Below are positions 24,842 through 33,481 of a DNA stretch of 64,000 bases, one piece after another. The position numbers and the translations under genes are program-made. How positions within the stretch are numbered: the stretch's first letter is position 1; every line of letters begins with the position of its first letter. Below the pieces are notes generated by a model. The model ran no database searches. It was not told the origin of the DNA and worked only from the letters and a program-made list of their open reading frames with translations. The stretch is from Oceanisphaera profunda (GTDB lineage Bacteria > Pseudomonadota > Gammaproteobacteria > Enterobacterales > Aeromonadaceae), in assembly GCF_002157895.1 (NCBI RefSeq), contig NZ_CP021377.1, positions 1,116,001 to 1,180,000 of the forward strand, read 5' to 3'.

Positions 24842-24994
24842 ATGTTGAAATTTTACACGGGTCCAGAGCGGCGCCAACATTGTAGAAGACAAATCCTCGA
24901 TCGACGCGACTTACTGCGTTGGCAGCCAGAACACGATGAACGCCGCGCGATAGAAGGTCGCCGTCATAGAGACGCCAGTAAATCCTTGGCCTAA
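24842..24994 (+). CDS. Small Arg-rich protein with repeated (E/D)RR motifs, unknown function
   Basis: A 50-codon ORF preceded by a very strong ribosome-binding site (AAGGAGGG 6 bases before the ATG). The protein begins MLKFYTGPERRQHCRRQILD and contains a series of spaced double-arginine motifs: GPERR, CRRQ, LDRRDLL, DERRAI and EGRRHR, ending DASKSLA. I recognise the pattern 'YTGPERR...RR...DRR...' as a recurring small-protein type in gammaproteobacteria but know no function. The Arg spacing recalls the RxxxR c-di-GMP-binding element of PilZ domains, which is speculative. It stands alone between srmB and the duplicated small-RNA-like units. Confidence 0.7.
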   Translation: MLKFYTGPERRQHCRRQILDRRDLLRWQPEHDERRAIEGRRHRDASKSLA

Positions 24995-25066
24995 AAACTG
25001 TATAGCATCCTTTGAGGGCCTCGATAGCTGCAGCTTCACTCTTTGCGCTTTTGATTTATCAAAAAT

Positions 25067-25192
25067 TTCCATAAAAAAACCGGCCCATAAGAGCCGGTCA
25101 AAAAATGCAAATGAAGAAGAGAGTATTCATAAAATCAGTAAGCACATAATATCAGAGCGCAGCTTGTGCTAAAGGTTCCAGCTTTTTGCATT
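25067..25192 (-). ncRNA. Candidate small RNA, copy B of a tandem pair
   Basis: Read on the minus strand, this ~120-nt unit ends in a Rho-independent terminator, ACCGGCTCTTATGGGCCGGT followed by TTTTTTT. It shares most of its length with the unit at 25268-25392: conserved blocks include GTGCTTACTGA, GAATACTCTCT and CTTCATTT just before the terminator. No open frame is conserved between the copies, so an RNA product is more likely than a peptide. It is offset about 200 bp from copy A. Promoters were not clearly identified. Confidence 0.5.
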
Positions 25193-25267
25193 ATTTTTAA
25201 AATAATTATCTGATAAGCATGAAAGAGCCGTTAATCTCGGTTAATGCCCATAAAAAACCGGTGCTTT

Positions 25268-25392
25268 TTCCATAAAAAAACCGGCCCATAAGGACCGGTC
25301 AAAAAGAAAATGAAGAGAGAGTATTCAAATTCAGTAAGCACACCTAATCAGAGCTGTAGCTTGGCAAAAGGTTCACACTTTTTTGCTTTTTC
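25268..25392 (-). ncRNA. Candidate small RNA, copy A of a tandem pair (or long 3' UTR of yaaA)
   Basis: Same layout as copy B: the minus strand ends ACCGGTCCTTATGGGCCGGT then TTTTTTT, with the same GTGCTTACTGAATTTGAATA and CTCTCTCTTCATTTT blocks. It lies about 90 bp beyond the yaaA stop, so its terminator may also end yaaA mRNA, making it a 3'-UTR-derived RNA candidate. Differences between copies concentrate in the 5' part and the spacer, the pattern expected of paralogous sRNAs. Confidence 0.5.
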
Positions 25393-25481
25393 TTAAAGAA
25401 AGTTTTTACAGCAACATTTCGCCGCTGCCTCATCGCCGACCAACACCGTCAATTTTCTAGCTGGGCGCTCGGCCCTACGCT

Positions 25482-26255
25482 TCACTGCTCGTCGCGCTTA
25501 AACATTAACTCAGTAGCCGTGGACTCGGCCTCCACAAAGTAGTAGCCGTCAGTATCAAAGGCGGTCAGCTGGCTGACTTCGGTTAACTGATTTTGAATGA
25601 TGTAGCGCGCCATTAAACCGCGGGCTTTTTTCGCGTAGAAACTGATGATCTTGTACTGACCATTTTTGCAGTCTTTAAAGACAGGCGTAATGATCTGCCC
25701 GCTTAAGCTTTTGGGCTTCACCGCTTTAAAGTATTCGTTAGAGGCTAAATTAATCAGTACATTATCGCCCTGTTCTTCCAGCGCAATATTGAGCTTATCG
25801 GTGATGATGTCACCCCAAAACTGATACAAGTCTTTGCCGCGCACATTATCCAACTTAGTGCCCATCTCTAATCGGTAAGCCTGCATTAAATCCAGCGGCC
25901 GCAGCAGGCCATATAAACCTGATAACATACGCAGATGCGCTTGGGCAAATGCAAAGTCTTTAGCGCTCAAGCTCTCGGCATCTAACCCCGTATACACATC
26001 GCCTTTAAAGGCCAATAGCGCCTGCTTGGCATTGTCGGGGGTAAAGTTTGGCTGCCAGTCGGCAAAGCGCGCCGCATTTAAGCCCGCCAGCTTGTCGCTG
26101 ATCTTCATCAGCTGACCAATGTCAGCGGGGCTCAGTTGCCGAGCGCGTTCAATCAGTAATTCAGACTCAGCCAATAATTGCGGCTGAGTAAAGTCGCTGA
26201 TAACGGGTGGCGTATCAAAATCCAGCGTTTTAGCGGGGGAAACGACAATCAGCAT
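25482..26255 (-). CDS. yaaA: Peroxide stress protein YaaA
   Basis: A 257-residue DUF328/UPF0246 protein, same length as E. coli YaaA (258). It has the family start [16 protein letters not shown] and the internal [25 protein letters not shown] and [26 protein letters not shown] motifs. In E. coli it limits free intracellular iron and DNA damage during hydrogen peroxide stress, under OxyR control, and it binds DNA. No OxyR site was identified here. A single gene. Confidence 0.95.
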   Translation of the reverse strand: MLIVVSPAKTLDFDTPPVISDFTQPQLLAESELLIERARQLSPADIGQLMKISDKLAGLNAARFADWQPNFTPDNAKQALLAFKGDVYTGLDAESLSAKDFAFAQAHLRMLSGLYGLLRPLDLMQAYRLEMGTKLDNVRGKDLYQFWGDIITDKLNIALEEQGDNVLINLASNEYFKAVKPKSLSGQIITPVFKDCKNGQYKIISFYAKKARGLMARYIIQNQLTEVSQLTAFDTDGYYFVEAESTATELMFKRDEQ

Positions 26256-26380
26256 GAGCTACCTCTAAATGGTTATTATAAAAAATGTTATTACGTGAAG
26301 CATGCAATTTGATCAATAAAATGCAGGCGGTTTTCACCCCTCACTATTCTCTCTACACCCCTTGCATGACTTGAGGCCCA

Positions 26381-27490
26381 CTACTCTATGGTCACGTTAT
26401 CCATCAAGCCCGCGTCCAGTCCTGTGCCGCCGCCTTGCAACTTGATCATCAAGCGCAAGTCGTTGGCGGAGTCTGCATAAGCCAGGGCTTCGCTGTAACC
26501 GATCTGATTCTGGTTATAGAGATCAAATAAGGCCTGATCGAAGGTCTGCATACCCTGTTCACGAGACTTGCTCATTACCTCTTTCAAACGGTGCAGCTCA
26601 CCTTTGCGGATCAAATCCGCCATTAACGGCGTATTAAGCAGCACCTCAAAGGCCGCACGACGCTTGCCGCCTTCACGAGTGGGAATCAGCTGCTGGGCCA
26701 CGATTGCGCGCAGGTTAAAGGATAAATCATACTGTAACTGCCGATGCTTACTTTCAGGCACTAAATGCATAATGCGATCCAGTGCTTGGTTGGCGTTATT
26801 AGCGTGCAAAGTCGCCATACACAAATGACCGGTTTCGGCGAAGGCCAGCGCATAGCCCATGGTTTCTTCGGAGCGAATTTCACCGATTAAAATCACGTTC
26901 GGCGCTTGGCGCAAGGAGCTTTTGAGGGCCGCTTCAAATGATTCGGTGTCTATGCCCACTTCCCGCTGGGTGATAATAGAGCGATCATGCTGATGCACAA
27001 ATTCAATCGGATCTTCGATGGTCAGAATATGATCGTCTGCATGACGATTACGGTGCCCAATCATGGCCGCTTGCGTGGTCGATTTACCGGTACCCGTGCC
27101 GCCCACAAATAACACTAAACCGCGCTTAGCCATGGCCACTTCGCGCAGGCTATCGGGTAAATACAGCTCTTCAAAGGTGGGGATCTTGCTTTCGATGCGC
27201 CGGATCACCATGCCGGCTTTTTCTTGCTGCCAAAAAGCACTGACCCGAAAACGGCCATGCTGTTCGTCGCTAATGGCGAAGTTGGCTTCTTTATGCTGAT
27301 GAAAACGCATGTGCCACTCCGGCGTCATGCACGACTCCACCAGCGCCAAGGCATCGACGGCGGTCAGTTTAGTGTCACTAATCGCAACCAAATTGCCGTG
27401 GCTTTTGATCATGGCGGGCACGCCCACCGAGATATACAAGTCTGACGCTTGCTGCTCCACCATGGCCTGCAAAAAAGGGGTTAACTGCAT
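26381..27490 (-). CDS. pilU: Type IV pilus retraction ATPase PilU
   Basis: A 369-residue cytoplasmic secretion-type ATPase, paralogue of PilT. Walker A GGTGTGKST, the Asp box TIEDPIEFVHQHD, Walker B VILIGEIRSEE and the His box ETGHLCMATLHANNA are all present. PilU works with PilT in pilus retraction. It starts 12 bp after the pilT stop: GGAG lies 6 bases before the ATG at 27490, and the in-frame GTG at 27502 is part of that ribosome-binding site. The pilT-pilU pair is conserved next to yggS-proC in many gammaproteobacteria. Confidence 0.93.
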   Translation of the reverse strand: MQLTPFLQAMVEQQASDLYISVGVPAMIKSHGNLVAISDTKLTAVDALALVESCMTPEWHMRFHQHKEANFAISDEQHGRFRVSAFWQQEKAGMVIRRIESKIPTFEELYLPDSLREVAMAKRGLVLFVGGTGTGKSTTQAAMIGHRNRHADDHILTIEDPIEFVHQHDRSIITQREVGIDTESFEAALKSSLRQAPNVILIGEIRSEETMGYALAFAETGHLCMATLHANNANQALDRIMHLVPESKHRQLQYDLSFNLRAIVAQQLIPTREGGKRRAAFEVLLNTPLMADLIRKGELHRLKEVMSKSREQGMQTFDQALFDLYNQNQIGYSEALAYADSANDLRLMIKLQGGGTGLDAGLMDNVTIE

Positions 27491-27502
27491 TGCTTGCTCC
27501 AC

Positions 27503-28540
27503 TTACTGAATACTCTGAGGATCCGTGGCTTTAGCACGTGCGTCTACCGCTGAGATCAAACCACTGTTCACCAGCTGCTTTAAACATTGATCCATGGTTT
27601 GCATACCGTGCGCCAGACCGGTTTGGATCACTGAATACATCTGAGCGACTTTATCTTCGCGGATCAAGTTACGAATGGCCGGCGTGCCGAGCATGATCTC
27701 ATGGGCTGCTATGCGTCCGCCATTAGGCTTTTTCAGCAAGGTTTGAGAAATCACCGCGCGCAAGGACTCAGAGAGCATAGAGCGCACCATGGCTTTTTCA
27801 GCGCCCGGAAACACATCCACAATACGGTCTATGGTTTTGGCCGCGGACGAGGTATGCAAGGTCGCAAACACTAAGTGGCCTGTTTCAGCGGCGGTAAGTG
27901 CCAAGCGAATAGTTTCTAAGTCGCGTAGCTCGCCCACCAAAATAATATCCGGATCTTCTCGTAACGAGGAGCGCAGCGCATTACTAAAAGAGTGGGTGTC
28001 TCTGTGTACTTCACGCTGGTTGATTAAGCACTTTTTATTACTGTGCACAAATTCAATGGGATCTTCGATGGTCAGAATGTGCTTATTATAGTTTTCATTT
28101 ATATGATCTACCATGGCCGCCAGTGTGGTGGACTTACCCGACCCCGTAGGTCCGGTAACCAACACTAGGCCACGTTGATACTCGGCAATACGCCGAAAAA
28201 TTTCCGGCCCGCCTAATTGTTCTAGGCTCAGCACTTCGCTGGGTATCACCCGAAATACCGCCGCTGCGCCGCGGGCTTGGTGATAGGCGTTTACACGAAA
28301 GCGAGCCAAGTCTGGCATTTCAAAGGAGAAGTCGACTTCGAGGTTGTCTTCAAATTCTTTACGCTGGCGATCATTCATGATCTCATACACCAAACGGTGC
28401 ACTTCGGTATGCTCTAATACCGGCAAGTTAATCTTGCGCACTTCACCGTCCACTCTGATTTGTGGCGGTACGCCCGCAGACAGGTGCAGATCCGAGGCAT
28501 TATGCTTTACACTAAACGCCAATAGTTCCGTAATATCCAT
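27503..28540 (-). CDS. pilT: Type IV pilus retraction ATPase PilT (twitching motility)
   Basis: 345 residues, the standard PilT length. It begins MDITELLAFSVKHNASDLHLSAGVPP, with Walker A GPTGSGKST, IEDPIEFVH, IILVGELRD (Walker B) and AETGHLVFATLHTSSA (His box). A C-terminal LIREDKVAQMYSVIQTG segment carries the AIRNLIRE motif needed for retraction. It forms a hexamer at the pilus base that depolymerises pilin. It is transcribed divergently from yggS with only 35 bp between start codons, so the two promoters must overlap or lie inside coding sequence. Confidence 0.95.
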   Translation of the reverse strand: MDITELLAFSVKHNASDLHLSAGVPPQIRVDGEVRKINLPVLEHTEVHRLVYEIMNDRQRKEFEDNLEVDFSFEMPDLARFRVNAYHQARGAAAVFRVIPSEVLSLEQLGGPEIFRRIAEYQRGLVLVTGPTGSGKSTTLAAMVDHINENYNKHILTIEDPIEFVHSNKKCLINQREVHRDTHSFSNALRSSLREDPDIILVGELRDLETIRLALTAAETGHLVFATLHTSSAAKTIDRIVDVFPGAEKAMVRSMLSESLRAVISQTLLKKPNGGRIAAHEIMLGTPAIRNLIREDKVAQMYSVIQTGLAHGMQTMDQCLKQLVNSGLISAVDARAKATDPQSIQ

Positions 28541-28575
28541 TCTCTGTCCCTCTTGCCCTTGGTTTTATTATCCAT

Positions 28576-29268
28576 ATGAATACTATCCTACAACAGCTGC
28601 AGCAGGTTCACGATAGAATTGCCGCCGCCACGGCTGCATGCCAGCGCGACGCCCATAGCGTGCACTTGCTGGCGGTCAGTAAAACTAAACCCATCGCTGA
28701 TATTGAAACCGCCTATCACGCGGGTCAGCGCCAGTTTGGTGAAAACTACGTACAAGAAGCGATTGATAAAATACAGGCGTTAAGCGCCCCCTGCCCAGAC
28801 ATTACTTGGCATTTAATTGGCCCATTGCAGTCCAATAAAACCAAGCCGGTGGCCGAGCATTTTGATTGGGTGCAAACCGTGGAGCGGTTAAAAATTGCCG
28901 AACGCTTAAGCGCCCAGCGCCCAGCGCCATTAGCAGCCTTAAATATTTGCTTACAAGTGAATATCAGCCGCGAGCCTAATAAGTCCGGCGTGTTACCAGA
29001 AGAAATACCCGCTTTAGCCGCGGCGGTCACCGAATTACCTCAGTTATGCTTGCGCGGTTTGATGGCCATACCTGAGGCCACCGACGATCACGACAAACTA
29101 ACGACACAATTACTAGAGTTGCAGCAACTGTTTGATAGAATGGCACAAATATACCCCGCCATGGATACGCTATCCGTCGGCATGAGCAATGATCTGGAAG
29201 TCGCAGTGGCTTGTGGCAGCACCCTAGTTCGGGTGGGCACGGCTATCTTTGGCTCACGCAACGCATAA
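28576..29268 (+). CDS. yggS: PLP homeostasis protein (YggS/PROSC family)
   Basis: A 230-residue single-domain alanine-racemase-fold protein. The PLP lysine is K36 in LLAVSKTKP, and FGENYVQEA, WHLIGPLQSNK and SVGMSNDLEVAVACGSTLVRVGTAIFG are diagnostic. It binds pyridoxal phosphate without known catalysis and buffers vitamin B6 and amino-acid pools. It is first in a plus-strand run with proC, yggT, yggU and later genes, as in E. coli. The Shine-Dalgarno before the ATG is poor. Confidence 0.95.
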   Translation: MNTILQQLQQVHDRIAAATAACQRDAHSVHLLAVSKTKPIADIETAYHAGQRQFGENYVQEAIDKIQALSAPCPDITWHLIGPLQSNKTKPVAEHFDWVQTVERLKIAERLSAQRPAPLAALNICLQVNISREPNKSGVLPEEIPALAAAVTELPQLCLRGLMAIPEATDDHDKLTTQLLELQQLFDRMAQIYPAMDTLSVGMSNDLEVAVACGSTLVRVGTAIFGSRNA

Positions 29269-29311
29269 GTGAGTTGCTATTGAGCCTAATCATTAAGAGA
29301 CCCTATTTGTC

Positions 29312-30151
29312 ATGGCACCTAAGTCTGTAATAGAAAAGAGAAAACTGGCCTTTATTGGCGCAGGTAACATGTCACGCAGCTTGATTGCAGGCCTGATCCA
29401 ATCCGGTTACCCCGCCTCGGCCATTATGGCGTCTAATCCCTCGCGCGGAAAGTTAGACCAATTGGCCAATGATTTTGGTATTCACACTAGCCAAGACAAC
29501 GACCAAGCCGCCGCCTGGGCAGAGGTGATTGTATTGGCCGTAAAACCGCAGATGATGGCGGGCATGCTGAGTGATATTTCCAATGTCGACAGCACCTTGT
29601 CCGGTAAGTTGCTGATCTCGATTGCCGCCGGTATGTCGGTGGCGCGCTTAACGGAGCTTAGCGGCCAAACGCGCATTATTCGCACCATGCCCAACACCCC
29701 TTCTTTAGTGGGCTTGGGCATGACTGGCTTGTATGCGGGGGCGACGGTGGCGCAAACCGACCGAGATTATGCCGAGCTATTGATGCAAGCCGTAGGCAAA
29801 ACCTTGTGGGTAGCAGCAGAGGACGGCATTAACCAAGTTACCGCCGCGGCGGGCAGTGCACCGGCCTATTTCTTCTTATTTATGCAAGCCATGGCTGAGC
29901 AAGCGGTACGATTTGGCTTAAATGAGACCGATGCTCGGCTTTTAGTTCAGCAAACCGCACTCGGTGCCGCTAATATGGTGGCGGCTAACCCAGATGTCTC
30001 TTTAAGTGAGCTAAGAGCGCAAGTGACATCTAAGGGAGGCACAACTGCACAAGCGATTGAGCATTTTCAAGCGCAAGGGCTAGAACAACTGGTCGCCGAT
30101 GCCATGACTGCCGCCCTTCTGCGTGCACGCGAACTCGAAACTCAGCTCTAA
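29312..30151 (+). CDS. proC: Pyrroline-5-carboxylate reductase
   Basis: 279 residues. The N-terminal Rossmann fold reads KLAFIGAGNMSRSLIAGLIQSG, then AVKPQMM, MPNTPSLVG and the C-terminal domain GSAPAYFFLFMQAM, with the closing VTSKGGTTAQAIEHF. It reduces pyrroline-5-carboxylate to proline with NAD(P)H, the last step of proline synthesis. An extension of about 10 residues precedes the Rossmann strand (MAPKSVIEKR). It lies between yggS and yggT, a conserved neighbourhood. Confidence 0.95.
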   Translation: MAPKSVIEKRKLAFIGAGNMSRSLIAGLIQSGYPASAIMASNPSRGKLDQLANDFGIHTSQDNDQAAAWAEVIVLAVKPQMMAGMLSDISNVDSTLSGKLLISIAAGMSVARLTELSGQTRIIRTMPNTPSLVGLGMTGLYAGATVAQTDRDYAELLMQAVGKTLWVAAEDGINQVTAAAGSAPAYFFLFMQAMAEQAVRFGLNETDARLLVQQTALGAANMVAANPDVSLSELRAQVTSKGGTTAQAIEHFQAQGLEQLVADAMTAALLRARELETQL

Positions 30152-30160
30152 GGACAATAA

Positions 30161-30721
30161 ATGAACACCGCTTATTATCTAATTAACACCTTGTGCGACC
30201 TGTATTTGATGGTGATATTGCTGCGCATTTGGTTGCAACTGGCCCGCGCCGACTTCTATAACCCGGTCAGTCAGTTTGTGCTTAAGGCGACCAACCCAGT
30301 ATTAACGCCACTGCGCCGTTTTATACCAGGCTTTTTTGGTATCGATATGGCCGCAGTGGCCCTAGCGGTGCTGGTGGTGGCGCTCAAACTAGGCTTACTG
30401 TACGCGTTACATATTATTAATGCCGAAGCCGCAAGCTGGTTTGAGTGGGTGTTATTAATAGTGCTCACCATAGTGAAGAAAATCGGCACCATGCTGTTCT
30501 GGGTATTGATTATTCGTGCGCTCTTAAGCTGGGTGAGTCAGGGTAATAACCCAGTTGAATACCTGATGTTTCAGCTCACTGAGCCGCTGCTGGCCCCCAT
30601 TCGCCGCATTATTCCGGCCATGGGCGGGATTGACCTATCCATGCTGGTGTTCTTTATTATCCTGCAGGTGCTGAACTTCTTAATGAGCGACATCTTTGGC
30701 TCGCTCTGGTTGGGGCTCTAA
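30161..30721 (+). CDS. yggT: YggT family integral membrane protein
   Basis: 186 residues with two YGGT domains in tandem (about 8-75 and 98-172). Each carries LLRIWLQ or RALLSWVS, then NP followed by LxPLRRFIPxxxGIDMA or LLAPIRRIIPAMGGIDLS. About four to five TM segments. The family is associated with osmotic stress tolerance and, in plastids, membrane organisation; its bacterial mechanism is unknown. Start 9 bp after proC with AAGGAC. Confidence 0.92.
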   Translation: MNTAYYLINTLCDLYLMVILLRIWLQLARADFYNPVSQFVLKATNPVLTPLRRFIPGFFGIDMAAVALAVLVVALKLGLLYALHIINAEAASWFEWVLLIVLTIVKKIGTMLFWVLIIRALLSWVSQGNNPVEYLMFQLTEPLLAPIRRIIPAMGGIDLSMLVFFIILQVLNFLMSDIFGSLWLGL

Positions 30722-30747
30722 CCCTGCCGGTACAGCTGCGCGAGGAG

Positions 30748-31020
30748 GTGCTGTATTTGCGTATTTATTTGCAACCTAAAGCCAGCCGAGATCAATTTCT
30801 TGGCCGGCATGGGGATGCGTTAAAAATCGCCATTACCGCCGCTCCTGTAGATGGCAAAGCCAATGCTCATTTATTGAAATGGTTAGCCAAGCAATGCCGT
30901 GTCACTCAGTCTCAAGTGCAACTGCTGAGCGGTGACAGCAGCCGACACAAGCGAGTGGTCATTGAGTCACCCAAAGTGATTCCCCAAGCTTTGGCCCAGC
31001 TGTTAAACACGACTAGCTAA
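30748..31020 (+). CDS. yggU: DUF167 family protein (YggU)
   Basis: About 90 residues: LRIYLQPKASRDQFLGRHGDALKIAITAAPVDGKANAHLLKWLAKQ is the DUF167 core. The family folds as a small alpha/beta protein of unknown role and always follows yggT. Start is uncertain: GTG at 30748 lies inside a GAGGAGG ribosome-binding site, while a TTG at 30757 has that site at ideal distance (8 bases). The true protein may thus begin at 30757. Confidence 0.88.
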   Translation: MLYLRIYLQPKASRDQFLGRHGDALKIAITAAPVDGKANAHLLKWLAKQCRVTQSQVQLLSGDSSRHKRVVIESPKVIPQALAQLLNTTS

Positions 31021-31058
31021 CGCTTCAATCTCACCGCGTCATTAACTGAAAAGGAAGC

Positions 31059-31487
31059 ATGATGTTTACACGCATATTCACCCCCTTACTGCTCGGCGTA
31101 GGCCTACTATTATCGGCCCAGCTGCACGCTGCAGAACAAAAAATTGGTGCTTGGACCGTGCATTACACCGCCCTGCCCTCCACTTTTTTAACACCAGAAA
31201 TAGCCCGCGCTAATCGCATCGAACGCAGCCGCTATAATGGTCTGTTGAACATTGCCGTGCTCGACCAAAACGGCAAAACGCTGCAAGTGAGCATGACCGG
31301 CCAAGGCAAGTCGTTGATTGGTACCATACGCAAATTAGAGTTTCAGACCATTCGCGAAGGCGACGCTATTTATTACATCGCCGAATATCCGTATCGCAAT
31401 GAAGACAACGTGCTGTTCACCATCGATATTAAAAGCCCAGAGCAAGGTGGCGAGCTAAGCTTTCGTCATACCTTTTATACGGATTAA
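31059..31487 (+). CDS. DUF4426 exported protein
   Basis: 142 residues with a signal peptide (residues 1-25, LLLGVGLLLSAQLHAAEQ). The mature part reads KIGAWTVHYTALPSTFLTPEIA, RSRYNGLLNIAVLD and AEYPYRNEDNVLFTIDI, the DUF4426 pattern found between yggU/metW and rdgB in marine gammaproteobacteria. It is probably a periplasmic beta-rich protein of unknown function. AAGGAAGC precedes ATG 31059; a second ATG directly follows. Confidence 0.88.
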   Translation: MMFTRIFTPLLLGVGLLLSAQLHAAEQKIGAWTVHYTALPSTFLTPEIARANRIERSRYNGLLNIAVLDQNGKTLQVSMTGQGKSLIGTIRKLEFQTIREGDAIYYIAEYPYRNEDNVLFTIDIKSPEQGGELSFRHTFYTD

Positions 31488-31598
31488 GCGTCAACAACGC
31501 TTTACGTGGTACGCCGTACGTAAAGAACAACACCGTCTTTTTACGAATAGCGTACGGCGTTAAGCGTATAACAGTCTGCAGAGAAAACGAGAGCAATC

Positions 31599-32285
31599 AT
31601 GAGCAAACAGATAGTATTAGCGTCAGGTAATGCCAAGAAGGTGGCCGAGCTGCAAAGCCTGCTCGGTGAGTTGCACATGACAGTGACTCCGCAGACTGAG
31701 CTTGGCGTGAGTGACGCGATAGAAGTCGGCACTACCTTCGTCGAAAACGCCATTACCAAGGCGCGTCACGCGGCCGTTAAGACTGGCTTGCCAGCCATTG
31801 CCGACGATTCCGGCATTAGCGTGGCCGCGCTCGATGGTCGCCCCGGCGTATACTCAGCGCGCTTTGCCGGTGAGCATGCCACCGATCAACAAAACCTTGA
31901 ACTACTACTGAGCGAGCTGAATGGTGTACCCCGCGCACAACGCCAAGCAACCTTTTGGTGCGTACTGGTTTATATGCGCCACGCCGATGATCCCACGCCA
32001 TTAATTTGCAGTGGCTCTTGGACAGGTGAAATCACCACCTCGGCTCAAGGTACTCAAGGTTTTGGCTACGACCCGATCTTTTGGGTAGAAGAGGCTGGTA
32101 AAACTGCCGCTGAGCTCTCGAGTGCCGAGAAGAATCACTTAAGCCACAGAGGCAAAGCACTGCGTCAGCTGCAAGCGCTCTTGTTAGAAGATCTAAAGCT
32201 AGAAGACCTAAAATTAGAAGATAAAAGCCAGCAAGATCTAACGCAGCAAGCGCCGCTGCAAACCCCGTTTAAAGAGTCCAACTAA
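31599..32285 (+). CDS. rdgB: dITP/XTP pyrophosphatase RdgB (Ham1 family) with C-terminal extension
   Basis: 228 residues; the family is usually ~197. Core motifs: [15 protein letters not shown] (substrate-binding), [38 protein letters not shown] and the end signature [14 protein letters not shown]. It hydrolyses non-canonical purine triphosphates (ITP, dITP, XTP) to monophosphates, keeping them out of DNA. After LRQLQALL comes an unusual ~33-residue tail with near-repeated [13 protein letters not shown] and Gln-rich sequence, probably from a short DNA duplication. It overlaps hemW by one base (TAATG). Confidence 0.94.
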   Translation: MSKQIVLASGNAKKVAELQSLLGELHMTVTPQTELGVSDAIEVGTTFVENAITKARHAAVKTGLPAIADDSGISVAALDGRPGVYSARFAGEHATDQQNLELLLSELNGVPRAQRQATFWCVLVYMRHADDPTPLICSGSWTGEITTSAQGTQGFGYDPIFWVEEAGKTAAELSSAEKNHLSHRGKALRQLQALLLEDLKLEDLKLEDKSQQDLTQQAPLQTPFKESN

Positions 32286-33430
32286 TGCTGCAATTACCGC
32301 CGCTAAGCCTATATATCCATATTCCTTGGTGCGTACAAAAGTGCCCCTACTGTGATTTTAACTCTCACGCCATGAAAGAGGCGATCCCAGAGCAGGCCTA
32401 CATTGGCGCCCTATTAGAGGATTTACGGCAAGATTTGCACTTGGCCCAAGGGCGCCCACTGCACAGCATTTTTATTGGCGGCGGCACGCCGAGCCTAATG
32501 AGCCCAGCGGCCATTAAAGAACTGCTGGACGGCGTTAAGGCGCTAATTCCCTTTAAAGAGCAAATGGAAATTACCCTTGAAGCCAATCCCGGCACGGTCG
32601 AAGCCGGTCGCTTCGCTGGCTTTAAAGCCGCAGGGGTGAATCGCATCTCTATTGGTATTCAAAGCTTTCAACCAGAAAAGCTCGCACGTTTGGGCCGTAT
32701 TCACGACCCAGAGCAAGCTCGCTTTGCCGCCCAAGAGGCAGCTAGCGTGGGCTTAAATAGCTTTAATATCGACTTAATGCACGGCTTACCTGACCAAAGC
32801 TTAAATGATGCGCTCTCAGATCTGGAGCAAGCTATTGCCTTATCGCCGCCGCATTTGTCTTGGTATCAGCTCACTATAGAGCCGAACACGCCTTTCGCCT
32901 CGCGCCCGCCTGTGCTGCCCGAAGACGACACCTTGGCAGATATTTATGAGCAAGGTCATGAACTGCTGCTGGCAAATGGCTATCAACACTATGAAGTGTC
33001 GGCCTATGCCAAGCCAGGCTTTGAGGCCCAGCATAATTTGAATTACTGGCGCTTTGGCGACTACCTAGGCATTGGTTGTGGCGCCCACGGTAAAATTACC
33101 CTGCCATTAGAAGCCAAAATAGTGCGCACGGTGAAGGTTAAGCACCCTAAAGGTTACTTAGAGCCAAACCGGCCTTATCTGGATCAGTACAACGGGATAG
33201 CTACGCAGGATCTGTCGTTGGAATACTTTATGAATCGGCTACGCTTATTTGAAGCTATACCTAAGTCAGAGTTTTCTGAGCTAACCGGCATGAGCACCAA
33301 CCAGCTGCAAGCCCCTCTGGCTGAGGCCTTGCGCTTAGAGCTGCTCAGCGAGACCGACAGCCATTGGCAGTTAACGCCGTTGGGCCGACGCTTTCTTAAT
33401 CGCTTGCTCGATTTGTTTATTACCGACTAA
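32285..33430 (+). CDS. hemW: Radical SAM family haem chaperone HemW
   Basis: 381 residues. The radical-SAM cysteines are C16, C20 and C23 (CVQKCPYCDF), with the F25 and HAM context typical of HemW rather than HemN. GGGTPSLM, MEITLEANPGTVE and the C-terminal HemN_C winged helix (FMNRLRLFEAIPKSEF) follow. It binds haem and inserts it into respiratory enzymes; it lacks the extra cysteine of true coproporphyrinogen oxidase HemN. It directly follows rdgB, as in E. coli. Confidence 0.94.
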   Translation: MLQLPPLSLYIHIPWCVQKCPYCDFNSHAMKEAIPEQAYIGALLEDLRQDLHLAQGRPLHSIFIGGGTPSLMSPAAIKELLDGVKALIPFKEQMEITLEANPGTVEAGRFAGFKAAGVNRISIGIQSFQPEKLARLGRIHDPEQARFAAQEAASVGLNSFNIDLMHGLPDQSLNDALSDLEQAIALSPPHLSWYQLTIEPNTPFASRPPVLPEDDTLADIYEQGHELLLANGYQHYEVSAYAKPGFEAQHNLNYWRFGDYLGIGCGAHGKITLPLEAKIVRTVKVKHPKGYLEPNRPYLDQYNGIATQDLSLEYFMNRLRLFEAIPKSEFSELTGMSTNQLQAPLAEALRLELLSETDSHWQLTPLGRRFLNRLLDLFITD

Positions 33431-33481
33431 TGCGAGTAACATTACTCTCATTACAGCCTTCACTCTGCAGGCCGGAGCCTT

